64,000 nt of DNA, taken from positions 2,852,001 to 2,916,000 of the forward strand of contig NZ_CP134049.1 in assembly GCF_031582965.1 (NCBI RefSeq), given 5' to 3'. Each line of letters starts with the position of its first letter. Position 1 is the stretch's first letter. Position numbers and translations under genes: made by a program. The notes beneath the pieces were generated by a model, which was not told the DNA's origin, ran no database searches, and saw only the letters and a program-made list of their open reading frames with translations. This document shows positions 8,523 to 16,193 of the stretch, in pieces. Source of the stretch: Bacillus sp. NEB1478. Lineage in GTDB: Bacteria > Bacillota > Bacilli > Bacillales > Fictibacillaceae.

Positions 8523-8985
8523 ACAGCACGAGCCAGGGGATATGGGCTATATCGTTCATAAACATGGTGCTCTTTATGCCAAAGAGTATGGCTGGGATGA
8601 GCGGTTTGAAGCTCTCGTTTCGGGAATCGCCGCTGATTTCATCAATCATTTTAATCCGAAAAAAGAACGCTGCTGGATTGCTGAGATGAATGGTGAAATT
8701 GTTGGTTCTGTTTTTGTTGTAGAAGAAAATGAAGAGGTTGCCAAACTGCGAATGCTATTGGTTGATCCAAAAGCACGGGGATTAGGTCTAGGTACGAGGT
8801 TAGTCGAAGAGTGCATCCAATTTTCCCGCCGAGTTGGTTATAAAAAGATGATCCTTTGGACAAACAGCATACTGCTTGATGCACGTCATATTTATCAGAA
8901 AAAAGGATTTACACTCATATCGGAAGAAAAGCATCATAGCTGGGGTCATGATTTAGTTGGTGAAACATGGGAATTGAAATTGTAA
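8500..8985 (+). CDS. GNAT acetyltransferase domain (3' half of the split MarR-GNAT gene)
   Basis: The frame encodes a GNAT N-acetyltransferase with the acetyl-CoA loop LLVDPKARGLGLGTRLVEE and the segment QHEPGDMGYIVHKHGALYAKEYGW, which is typical of the linker and N-terminus in MarR-GNAT fusions. It overlaps the MarR frame by 23 bases. The only upstream start is a weak TTG at 8500; an internal ATG at 8542 follows AGGGG closely. The absence of a good independent start supports an original fusion. The substrate is unknown. A strong terminator follows. Confidence 0.72.
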   Translation: MPNLIFFRQHEPGDMGYIVHKHGALYAKEYGWDERFEALVSGIAADFINHFNPKKERCWIAEMNGEIVGSVFVVEENEEVAKLRMLLVDPKARGLGLGTRLVEECIQFSRRVGYKKMILWTNSILLDARHIYQKKGFTLISEEKHHSWGHDLVGETWELKL

Positions 8986-8991
8986 AACAGG

Positions 8992-9025
8992 AAGAGGCTG
9001 ACTCGTCTGAGCAGTCTCTTTTTCT
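8992..9025 (+). terminator. Terminator of the MarR-GNAT gene
   Basis: AAGAGGCTG/ACTC pairs with GAG/CAGTCTCTT around a GTCT loop with one bulged A, followed by TTTTT. Confidence 0.7.
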
Positions 9026-9204
9026 GTTATTTTTGCTAGGTATCTTAGATTTCCCCTCAATTTATTTATATTGCAGCTTCACTCGTTCGGAATCGATTAT
9101 TGAGAACTGCATGCGTTGAGGAAAATTAGGCGGATATCCCGATTTAAGTCTGATTCGTAATAATTAAGTCTTTCTACAAATTTCGACACCCAACACACAA
9201 AAAA

Positions 9205-9230
9205 AGCCTCCCAATGTCACTTGAGAGGCT
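9205..9230 (-). terminator. Terminator of the molybdoenzyme operon
   Basis: On the minus strand AGCCTCTC pairs with GGGAGGCT across a short loop and is followed by seven T. It sits six bases after the oxidoreductase stop codon. Confidence 0.8.
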
Positions 9231-9235
9231 CATTC

Positions 9236-11656
9236 CTATATTCGATACGGTAAAAATGGCGGGATCGGAACATTTTTGACAGATGCCGGAACTTCTAATT
9301 CTATTCCGGTATGAACTTCATTAACGGTTTCCAGCCCGTTCGCCCTTAATAGATTTTCTACTGAGATTCCGTTTTCTTCAGCAATTTTTTGTATGGATTC
9401 TTGCGGGCTGATTTTGTGTTTGTTTCGGATCTTTTCAATTTTGCAGGCTGATTGTTTGAATGTCGGCTGTTTGGATAATGGATCAGTGAAATCAGCGGTT
9501 AAATCATTTGCTGCTTCATGATTCGTCCAGCCGCCATAATGGAAAGGAACAAAAAGAAGACCTTTTTGAACCGCTGTTCCGATACGGGCAGCCACTTCGA
9601 TCCATCCTCTTGGTGAAGACACGCGAACTTTTTCACCAGGTACTAGCGAAAACTTTTTGGCGTCTTCCTCATGGATTTCTACATAGGCGTTTGGTGCTGC
9701 AGCATCTAAAAGTGGTGCACGCCCCGTTTTCGTTCGAGTGTGCCAATGCCATACAAGCCGGCCGGTCGTAAGCCATAATGGATAATCATCGTTCGGCTGT
9801 TCAGATGGTGGAACAAAGCGTGTCGGATGGATGATCGCTTTCCCATTCGCTCCTTTGTTTTCGAACTCTTTTTTCGTTAAAGCACGACCTGTGAACTGGT
9901 CTTTTGTAAAACTCTGTGTATAATCAACAGTCGTATGGAACTTGAAATCCGTATACAATCTTGGAGTTCCCTTCGGATGTTCCTCATTCACCGGCCATCT
10001 GAGACCATTTTCTTCTTCCAGCTTTTCATACGTGATTCCTGTCATATCACAAGGGCGGCCGCGCGAAATAACCTTCCATTCTTCAAAACACTCTTCTGGT
10101 GTGCTGTATTGGATTAACGAATTTCCGTCACGGTCTTTAAAGCCCATTCTTTTTGAAAAATCGAGTAAAATTTCAAAGTCTGTTCGAACTCCTTCAGGCG
10201 GCTTAACGGCTTTTCGCAGCAAGTTTATTGTCCGATCCGCATTTTCCATCGTGCCTTCTTTTTCACCCCATAATGCTGCAGGGAGAATCACGTCAGCTAC
10301 TGCCGCTGACTCTGTTAAAAATGGATCTTGAATGACGACGAAAATCTTTTCCAGCGCTTTTTTTGCTCGCTGCCGGTTTGGCAGTGAAACGAGAGGATTT
10401 GTTCCGATATTCCAAAAGAAACCGACTTCACCACTCTCGATCATGTCGATCTGTTCTTCGATTCCTTTTTCAGGTCCGACAGGCAGACTTAACGCATCTA
10501 CATTCCACAGTTCAGCCATCTCATTAATATGGCTAGGGTTGGAAGAATTTCGCTGTCCCGGATATGTACCGACCCCGCCAGCTGTCCGGTTAGATGAAGA
10601 ACTCGGCTGACCTGCCATATGCAAAGGACCAGAGCCTGGTTTTCCTATTAAACCTCTAATTAAATGCAGGTTGTTTATAGCAACACATGCCGTCGTTGCA
10701 TCTGCACTCTGATATGTTCCTTGAAGTGTTGTCGTCACGAGAGAAGAAGTACTGCCGATCTGCTCACATGCTTTTTCGAGCTGTTTGATTTCGATCCCTG
10801 TTAATTTTGATGTTTCTTCAAGCGTCCAGTCTTCAACAGATTCAAGCATTTCATCATAGCCAATCGTATATTTTTCAGTGAATGCCTGATCTACCTGGCC
10901 ATTTTTGGTGACGGCTCGAATAATGCCGTTCAGTAAAGGAACGTTCGAACCCGGATATAATTGCAGATGAAGGTCTGCCTCTTTTGCTGTGGCGGTTTTT
11001 CTTGGATCAACAACAATCAAGTAAGGTTTTCCTGTCCTTTTTTTCCGTTCCATAATACGCTCAAATAATACAGTTCCTGTTTCCGCAACGTTATGCCCGA
11101 ACAGCATGAGTGTTTCTGTTTCATCTAAATCATCGAAAGAAGCTGGCGTTCCATCTGCTCCGAACGATTGAAGAAGACAAAACTCAGTCGTTGCTGTACA
11201 AAGTCTCGTGTTTGCGTCCAATAAATGAGTCTGCAGTCCAGCTCGCCCAATTTTAGCGATTGAATAATAGTCTTCTAGGAACCCTTGTCCTGTCGAATAG
11301 ATCGCTACGCTGTTCGTGCCTTTTTTTTCTAAAGTATCTTTCGCTTTTGATGTGATCAAATCCATCGCTTCATCCCACGTGGCTGGCATCAATTCACCTG
11401 ACTCATTCCGGATCAATGGCGAAGTTAACCGGTCTGGACTGTTGTTTGCGTACCATTGGTTTTCTCCTTTCGGTCCCAACCTGCCACGGTTTATGGAATG
11501 ATCGCCATTTCCTTTAATGCCGACAATCTTTTTGTCTTTTACCGCAACATAACAGCCGCATCCAACAGAACAAATGTTACAAGTACTATAAACCCACTTG
11601 TCCACTTCACCTTGACTATAAATATTCTGATCGATTCTTTCGTCATTCCACGCCAT
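9236..11656 (-). CDS. Molybdopterin oxidoreductase (nitrate reductase/formate dehydrogenase-like) with C-terminal LysM
   Basis: An 806-residue cytoplasmic molybdenum enzyme without a Tat signal. Cysteines at 26, 29, 33 and 35 start the Fe-S motif, but the usual fourth cysteine of the GRLCPKG motif is Gly61. Cys153 in ANTRLCTATT is the probable Mo ligand, as in NasC/NapA-type enzymes. The molybdopterin dinucleotide-binding domain near residues 610-730 contains LWLTTGRLVWHWHT. A LysM-like segment occupies about residues 747-791 (SIQKIAEENGISVENLLRAN), which is unusual for a cytoplasmic redox enzyme. It is cotranscribed with the small gene 12 bp upstream. Nitrate or formate are possible substrates but neither is proven. 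Confidence 0.85.
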   Translation of the reverse strand: MAWNDERIDQNIYSQGEVDKWVYSTCNICSVGCGCYVAVKDKKIVGIKGNGDHSINRGRLGPKGENQWYANNSPDRLTSPLIRNESGELMPATWDEAMDLITSKAKDTLEKKGTNSVAIYSTGQGFLEDYYSIAKIGRAGLQTHLLDANTRLCTATTEFCLLQSFGADGTPASFDDLDETETLMLFGHNVAETGTVLFERIMERKKRTGKPYLIVVDPRKTATAKEADLHLQLYPGSNVPLLNGIIRAVTKNGQVDQAFTEKYTIGYDEMLESVEDWTLEETSKLTGIEIKQLEKACEQIGSTSSLVTTTLQGTYQSADATTACVAINNLHLIRGLIGKPGSGPLHMAGQPSSSSNRTAGGVGTYPGQRNSSNPSHINEMAELWNVDALSLPVGPEKGIEEQIDMIESGEVGFFWNIGTNPLVSLPNRQRAKKALEKIFVVIQDPFLTESAAVADVILPAALWGEKEGTMENADRTINLLRKAVKPPEGVRTDFEILLDFSKRMGFKDRDGNSLIQYSTPEECFEEWKVISRGRPCDMTGITYEKLEEENGLRWPVNEEHPKGTPRLYTDFKFHTTVDYTQSFTKDQFTGRALTKKEFENKGANGKAIIHPTRFVPPSEQPNDDYPLWLTTGRLVWHWHTRTKTGRAPLLDAAAPNAYVEIHEEDAKKFSLVPGEKVRVSSPRGWIEVAARIGTAVQKGLLFVPFHYGGWTNHEAANDLTADFTDPLSKQPTFKQSACKIEKIRNKHKISPQESIQKIAEENGISVENLLRANGLETVNEVHTGIELEVPASVKNVPIPPFLPYRI

Positions 11657-11667
11657 CCATATCCCTC

Positions 11668-12087
11668 CTATCGAATTCTTGGTGAATAAAACGAAGGCAC
11701 GATGTATTTGATCTTTTCAGCTCCGAACCTTTTTTCAAGATCTTCCGCAATGGCCTCCAGGTTTTTTTTCATACCCGGCAAAACATGCTTTAAATCGTTT
11801 ATGACAGATGTTTCTTTGATATTCACCCAATTAACAGCTCTCATTAAAGCATTAAATAAAGGTTTCACAGCATCAAAGTTGTGATAAATAATCGTGACAG
11901 GTTCTTTAATTTCATCGAGTGTCCAGTCGTCTTTCAGCATTGGAATCAGCTTTTCGAGATATGCCTGCTGTTCCTTCAGTGCCTCCTGCAGAATCATTGA
12001 AATCGGATGTGAAACCTCTTTCGTGTCCTGGATCAGCCTTTTATTGCCCTCATAAATATCCGTGTAAAAACCGTACAGTTCGTTCAT
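11668..12087 (-). CDS. Unrecognised helical protein preceding the molybdoenzyme
   Basis: A 139-residue, mostly helical soluble protein that I do not recognise. It starts MNELYGFYTDIYEGNK and ends with an aromatic-rich IVPSFYSPRIR. It has no cysteine cluster, signal peptide or membrane helix. It lies 12 bp upstream of the molybdoenzyme on the same strand, so the two form an operon. By analogy with other molybdoenzyme operons it could be a chaperone, maturation factor or electron-transfer partner, but nothing in the sequence shows which. It does not look like DUF1641, the usual neighbour of Bacillus formate dehydrogenases. Confidence 0.72.
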   Translation of the reverse strand: MNELYGFYTDIYEGNKRLIQDTKEVSHPISMILQEALKEQQAYLEKLIPMLKDDWTLDEIKEPVTIIYHNFDAVKPLFNALMRAVNWVNIKETSVINDLKHVLPGMKKNLEAIAEDLEKRFGAEKIKYIVPSFYSPRIR

Positions 12088-12198
12088 CTTTTCACCTTCC
12101 TTTAATGGTTGCTCCTACTTCAATCATTACCTATAAAAAATCAGTCGAAACCTTATGATCGAAAATAGAAGGGGCTGAATTCTTCTTTTTCTCAATAA

Positions 12199-12232
12199 AA
12201 AGACCTTGTCCATAAATGCGAACAAGGTCTTT
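12199..12232 (-). terminator. Terminator after the TetR gene
   Basis: AAAGACCTTGT (12199-12209) pairs perfectly with ACAAGGTCTTT (12222-12232). It lies 15 bases past the TetR stop codon and can end the aldo/keto reductase-TetR operon. Confidence 0.85.
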
Positions 12233-12247
12233 AATCATTTTTCAATG

Positions 12248-12826
12248 TTAAAATTTTAATCCAGAAAGCAGCATGTTCCAAACAAGCTCAAATTCATGAT
12301 CGATGTTTGGTGACTGCCACTCTTTTGCAAGTGCAGGATGGTGAAAACGCGCTGTTCCATAAAAAAATGCTTCGGCTATTTCACCCTCTTCACCACGTTT
12401 AAATTCTCCGTTCTCTATTCCTTCTTCTACAATTTCGGATAATTGCTGAATTAATTCATTAATATGTGCCGTAATTCCTTCGACCGATTCTTCAGCAAGT
12501 GCGTTATACATGGCGAAAAGCTCAGGATCTTCAATTGCTTTTGATCTCTTTGTGTCTATGAGATTATCGAACCATTTTCGCAGCTTATCAATAGAGCTGC
12601 AGTCCTCATGAATGATTTTTGCAAGAGGACTTGAAACCCGGTGTAGCCACCGCTCACCTACAGCCTCACGCAATGCTGATTTGCTTGGAAAATGGCGATA
12701 AAGCGTACCATGACTGACTCCTAGTGCCCTCGCCACATCCACCACCGATGTTTTCTCCAGTCCGTAACGTCTGAGAACTTGTTCAGCCGTATCTAAAATC
12801 TGTTCTTTTTTTAACGGTTCTGCCAT
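12248..12826 (-). CDS. TetR-family transcriptional regulator
   Basis: A 192-residue repressor. The N-terminal HTH is visible as ILDTAEQVLRRYG, TSVVDVARALGVSHGTLYRHFPSK at residues 10-50, followed by a helical ligand-binding domain. It starts four bases after the aldo/keto reductase stop codon and so shares its transcript. A 14-bp inverted repeat lies upstream of the reductase and is the obvious candidate operator for autoregulation. The inducer is unknown; the partner enzyme suggests a carbonyl or other reactive compound. Confidence 0.9.
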   Translation of the reverse strand: MAEPLKKEQILDTAEQVLRRYGLEKTSVVDVARALGVSHGTLYRHFPSKSALREAVGERWLHRVSSPLAKIIHEDCSSIDKLRKWFDNLIDTKRSKAIEDPELFAMYNALAEESVEGITAHINELIQQLSEIVEEGIENGEFKRGEEGEIAEAFFYGTARFHHPALAKEWQSPNIDHEFELVWNMLLSGLKF

Positions 12827-12829
12827 TTT

Positions 12830-13819
12830 TTATTTTACTCCCAGCATACCCATTTGTTCTTTAGCGTAACGAGTTCCTGCTACGGCCTCAGCAGGTACAG
12901 CCGCTTCAATTTTTGCTAAGTCTTCAGAACTCAGCTTCAGTTCTAACGCTCCAAAAGCATCCTCTAAGTGTGTGCGTTTACGTGCACCGATTAATGGAAT
13001 AACATCCTCACCTTGAGAAAGAACCCAAGCAATCGCAAGCTGTGCAACTGTTGTTTGTTTTTCTTCTGCGATTTCACGCAATGCTTCAACTAACGCCAAG
13101 TTCTTATCTAAGTTTTCACCCATAAAACGCGGAGAGAATGATCGGAAGTCGATTTGACCTTGGCGATCTTTTGACCATTTACCGCTTAAAAGACCTCTGG
13201 ATAAAACACCGTATGCGGAAAGAGAGATTCCGAGTTCACGCAAAGTTGGCAGGATTTCCGCTTCAATACCACGGCTGAAAAGTGAGTATTCGATTTGCAG
13301 CCAGCCGATAGGATGAACTGCATGGGCCTTGCGGATTGTTTCTGCATTCGCTTCAGAAAGCCCGATCTCTTTAACATATCCAGCCTTCACCATTTCAGCC
13401 ATCGCACCGATTGTTTCTTCAATGGGAACATTAGGATCTACTCGTGCCGGCTGATAAAGGTCAATATAATCGACACCTAGGCGTTGAAGTGTATAAGCTA
13501 AATTATTTTTAATTGCTTGCGGACTGTTGTTCATCCCGATCCAGCCGCCATCTGGAGATCTGAGTACGCCAGTTTTGACTGCGATAAAAGCATTTTCACG
13601 TTTTGTGCCTTGTAATGCTTCACGTAATAAAAGTTCGTTATGCCCTACTCCGTAGAAGTCACCTGTATCAAACAGGGTAACTCCCTTTTCTAAAGCTTCG
13701 TGAATCGTGGCGATGCTTTCTGTTCGGTCTGCATTGCCGTATAAATCTGACATTCCCATACATCCTAAACCTATTGCTGAAACTTCAGGTCCGTTGTTTC
13801 CTAATTTTCTTTTATTCAT
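12830..13819 (-). CDS. Aldo/keto reductase
   Basis: A 330-residue NADPH-dependent reductase of the AKR superfamily with a TIM-barrel fold. The N-terminus KRKLGNNGPEVSAIGLGCMGMS, the catalytic stretch LFDTGDFYGVGHNE (Asp/Tyr) and the C-terminal VIPLIGARKRTHLEDAF are typical. It resembles the IolS/YhdN-type general aldehyde reductases. The ATG at 13819 follows GGAGG at the right distance; the longer in-frame extension upstream runs through the operator and is rejected. It heads an operon with the TetR gene. Confidence 0.9.
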   Translation of the reverse strand: MNKRKLGNNGPEVSAIGLGCMGMSDLYGNADRTESIATIHEALEKGVTLFDTGDFYGVGHNELLLREALQGTKRENAFIAVKTGVLRSPDGGWIGMNNSPQAIKNNLAYTLQRLGVDYIDLYQPARVDPNVPIEETIGAMAEMVKAGYVKEIGLSEANAETIRKAHAVHPIGWLQIEYSLFSRGIEAEILPTLRELGISLSAYGVLSRGLLSGKWSKDRQGQIDFRSFSPRFMGENLDKNLALVEALREIAEEKQTTVAQLAIAWVLSQGEDVIPLIGARKRTHLEDAFGALELKLSSEDLAKIEAAVPAEAVAGTRYAKEQMGMLGVK

Positions 13820-13863
13820 TTTCTTAACCTCCGATAGTGATGATTTAATTATAATCCATCTAG

Positions 13864-13899
13864 TAACAAATGACAAATATTTAATTTTGTCATTTGTTA
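13864..13899. promoter_or_regulatory. Probable TetR operator
   Basis: Perfect 14-bp arms, TAACAAATGACAAA (13864-13877) and TTTGTCATTTGTTA (13886-13899), are separated by 8 bp. The element lies 45-80 bp upstream of the aldo/keto reductase start, where a promoter is expected. Binding by the TetR protein of the operon is inferred. Confidence 0.65.
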
Positions 13900-13950
13900 T
13901 TTATCCCTTCATAACCGTTTTTCACTAATTTTTCTTCATTCAAACTATAA

Positions 13951-13967
13951 TGTAAGAAAAACTAACA
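13951..13967. promoter_or_regulatory. TnrA/GlnR box upstream of tnrA
   Basis: TGTAAGAAAAACTAACA matches the 17-bp consensus TGTNAN7TNACA exactly. It lies 51-67 bp before the tnrA start codon. TnrA autoregulation is established in Bacillus subtilis, and this site fits that. Confidence 0.75.
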
Positions 13968-14017
13968 TAAAAATGATACAATAGTAAAAATTTAGTTTTT
14001 CCACGGTAAAGGGGATT

Positions 14018-14344
14018 ATGATGGCAGCTGATAAAAACTCTTACAAAGATAAAAAAGTTATATCGATTGGAATCATAAGCGAACTCACTGGACTATCTGA
14101 ACGAAAAATCCGTTATTATGAAGAAAGAAAATTAATATTCCCTGAAAGAACAGGACGTGGCACTCGCAAGTATTCTTTTTCAGATGTTGAAACATTGATG
14201 GAGATTGCCGACCAAATTGAAGATGGTGTACAAACCTATGAAATCAAAAAAGAAATGACGAAAAAGAAAAATGAAAAAATGAGAGAAGAGCGAAACAAAA
14301 TGATACGCGGTCAAATCAATGCACAATTTAATATAAGAAAATAA
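14018..14344 (+). CDS. tnrA: Nitrogen regulator TnrA (MerR family)
   Basis: A 108-residue MerR-type regulator that controls nitrogen-limitation genes. The N-terminus [30 protein letters not shown] closely matches TnrA of Bacillus subtilis, followed by [11 protein letters not shown]. The C-terminal [12 protein letters not shown] corresponds to the tail that contacts feedback-inhibited glutamine synthetase and GlnK. The length is standard. A second ATG one codon in (14021) has better spacing to AAAGGGG and could be the true start. A TnrA box lies upstream, and the ammonium transporter 2 kb away carries another. A CCACGGTAAA at 14001 in the leader matches repeat units seen at 57120-57190. Confidence 0.93.
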   Translation: MMAADKNSYKDKKVISIGIISELTGLSERKIRYYEERKLIFPERTGRGTRKYSFSDVETLMEIADQIEDGVQTYEIKKEMTKKKNEKMREERNKMIRGQINAQFNIRK

Positions 14345-14386
14345 AATAGCTGACCTCTCCTAAATCAGAGAAACCAGCTATTTTTT
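14344..14386. terminator. Convergent terminator between tnrA and the exonuclease
   Basis: AAATAGCTG (14344-14352) pairs with CAGCTATTT (14375-14383), followed by TTT. It overlaps the tnrA stop codon and can serve both converging genes. Confidence 0.8.
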
Positions 14387-14395
14387 CATTATTGT

Positions 14396-15124
14396 TTATC
14401 TTGCCAGCCGTTCATACACATCGTGCAAGCATTTCAAGCCGAGATCTTGAATTCTTTTTATATAAATGCTCCACAATTTTGCCGTCATCTTTGCATCCCC
14501 TAATGCATGATGCCTTTCTACAACGGGAATTTCACAGTGCTCACAGAAGTCTTCTAAACGGACTAAATCAACATTAGGTTCTGCGATTTTATATAAAAAG
14601 GATGTATCTACAATTCTGTGGATAAACTTTTTCCGAAAAAGCTTCCAGTTCGCATGCTGCAGAAATTTCTTTTCATGACTCGCATGATGGGCAACTAGCA
14701 CATCCCCTTTTACGAAAGCATAAAAATCGACCAGCACTTTTGAAAGCTCAGGAGATTCCGCAATGTCCTCATCATGAATCCCAGTAAGCTCCTTAATTTC
14801 AGGTGATAGCTTTTGATTGCAGCGAACTAGAGAGTAGAATGTTTCATCGTGCTGGATAATCCCACCCTTCACTTTTACAGCTCCGATCGAAATAATTTCA
14901 TCACCTTGATCAGGAAAAAAGCCAGTTGTCTCCAGATCGAACACAACAACATTCAATTCATTTAACGGAATACTCAACGTTTTTTCATTTCTTGCTTCTT
15001 TTTCTAACTGTCTAATAAAAGCTAGCTGCTGTGCACTGGATTGACCTTGCAATGACGCATAAACACTTGAATTCACTTTTCCTTGAACCTGTTTCATAAA
15101 CTGGATAAGCGGATCAAATCTCAT
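14396..15124 (-). CDS. DEDDh-type 3'-5' exonuclease domain protein
   Basis: A 242-residue protein with an epsilon/PolC-like exonuclease domain. The first motif VVFDLETTGF carries Asp63 and Glu65 and the last motif is HHALGDAKMTAKLW. The middle motif, normally ending in Asp, reads AHHASHEKKF, so the second metal-binding Asp appears to be Glu; activity may differ. The first 55 residues are helical and unassigned. Its start overlaps the end of the nucleotidyltransferase gene by four bases, which indicates tight coupling. Paired DUF294 and exonuclease genes occur in many bacteria, but their joint role is not established to my knowledge. Confidence 0.85.
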   Translation of the reverse strand: MRFDPLIQFMKQVQGKVNSSVYASLQGQSSAQQLAFIRQLEKEARNEKTLSIPLNELNVVVFDLETTGFFPDQGDEIISIGAVKVKGGIIQHDETFYSLVRCNQKLSPEIKELTGIHDEDIAESPELSKVLVDFYAFVKGDVLVAHHASHEKKFLQHANWKLFRKKFIHRIVDTSFLYKIAEPNVDLVRLEDFCEHCEIPVVERHHALGDAKMTAKLWSIYIKRIQDLGLKCLHDVYERLAR

Positions 15125-16113
15125 TTTTGCAGCTTCCCTTTTATAGTTGATTTCGTAAATTCCTGAAGCCTTTTCCCGTTCTTTAAAAGGTGTTTCAGCT
15201 CTTTTTTCTCCTTTTTATCCAGTTCCTTTATATCCAGATAATGAACATCATCATACATTTCCGTACTCTTTTGATGCTGTTTCAGCCGGTAACTGAGCAA
15301 CTTTTCAAAGTCTGCCCGATATGCATCCAGCTCACCATCATAAGCTGGCAATCTAGAAAGCTCTTCAATCCTCGAAAGTGTAGATGATGATTCTACCCTT
15401 TCTTTAAGTGCAAACAAACGGATGCAATTCACAAAAGGGAAAAATCCTGCATGTTTTAGATCAATACTTCCTGTATGCGAACCGTGTGTTTCTGTCAAAA
15501 ACTGCTGAAACACCCCAACCGCTTTCTTCACATGAATCGTATTTTCTAATAAGCGCTCCATAAAATTAGGATTGCTCTCAATATAATCATAGATCTGCTG
15601 TTTTAATTCGCTTACGTATTTTTCTTCACCAACTAAAACTCGAGCATCATAAAAAATCAGCAGAAAGCGAATTGATTCAAAACTTTCTTCCTCCAACCAC
15701 TTCATTATTTGTGTGTTCCATTCCCCTTTTGATTTGCACCATAAAGGGTTTGAGCTCATCACATTTCCATCGCAATACGGATAACCGACTGCATGCAGCC
15801 CGGATGTAATTTCTTTTCCAAGCTTTTGAAAAAATTCGTTTGATTTTTCGTCAGATTGCTCGTAAATCAAACCATGGTCTTGATCACTAATGATTGCCTG
15901 TTCAAACCTTCCTGCACTTCCCAAAACAAACCAAGAAAATAGACAAGGAGGCTCGCCCCATTCTTCTTTTACTCGGTCCAATGCAATATCGTAAACATTT
16001 TTCATCACATTATCATGAAAATGATTTAATTCAGCCGAATCCGTCAGATGATTTTCGATTTCACTATCGCGCCATTTTTTTAATGAATCATACGAATCCA
16101 TCACCATACTCAT
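15121..16113 (-). CDS. DUF294 nucleotidyltransferase-like protein
   Basis: A 330-residue protein with a GlnD-like nucleotidyltransferase core. The motif LGSAGRFEQAIISDQDHGLIY at about residues 64-84 has the Gly-Ser and the Asp78/Asp80 pair expected of this fold. The C-terminal half matches the DUF294 C-terminal helical region. The CBS and cyclic-nucleotide-binding domains found in many homologues are missing. It is translationally coupled to the exonuclease and lies next to amtB. Because GlnD-type enzymes modify PII proteins, a nitrogen link is tempting, but no PII gene is nearby. Confidence 0.83.
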   Translation of the reverse strand: MSMVMDSYDSLKKWRDSEIENHLTDSAELNHFHDNVMKNVYDIALDRVKEEWGEPPCLFSWFVLGSAGRFEQAIISDQDHGLIYEQSDEKSNEFFQKLGKEITSGLHAVGYPYCDGNVMSSNPLWCKSKGEWNTQIMKWLEEESFESIRFLLIFYDARVLVGEEKYVSELKQQIYDYIESNPNFMERLLENTIHVKKAVGVFQQFLTETHGSHTGSIDLKHAGFFPFVNCIRLFALKERVESSSTLSRIEELSRLPAYDGELDAYRADFEKLLSYRLKQHQKSTEMYDDVHYLDIKELDKKEKKELKHLLKNGKRLQEFTKSTIKGKLQK

Positions 16114-16138
16114 TTCAACACATCCTATTTATGAAAAA

Positions 16139-16184
16139 ACATAGGGGTCTGACCCGGGTCTGTCCCGGGGACAGACCCCTATGT
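16139..16184. repeat. GGGTCTG palindromic repeat, copy 1
   Basis: Perfect 13-bp arms ACATAGGGGTCTG (16139-16151) and CAGACCCCTATGT (16172-16184) enclose a second nested pair of CCCGGG hexamers. It is far more GC-rich than its surroundings. It sits just past the amtB stop codon and may act as a terminator. A related palindrome is at 60105-60143. Confidence 0.8.
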
Positions 16185-16193
16185 CGTTCATCA

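Noticed and set aside
11668..12087. DUF1641 partner of a formate dehydrogenase
   Set aside because: The sequence lacks the DUF1641 pattern I know from YrhD/YjgD-type proteins.
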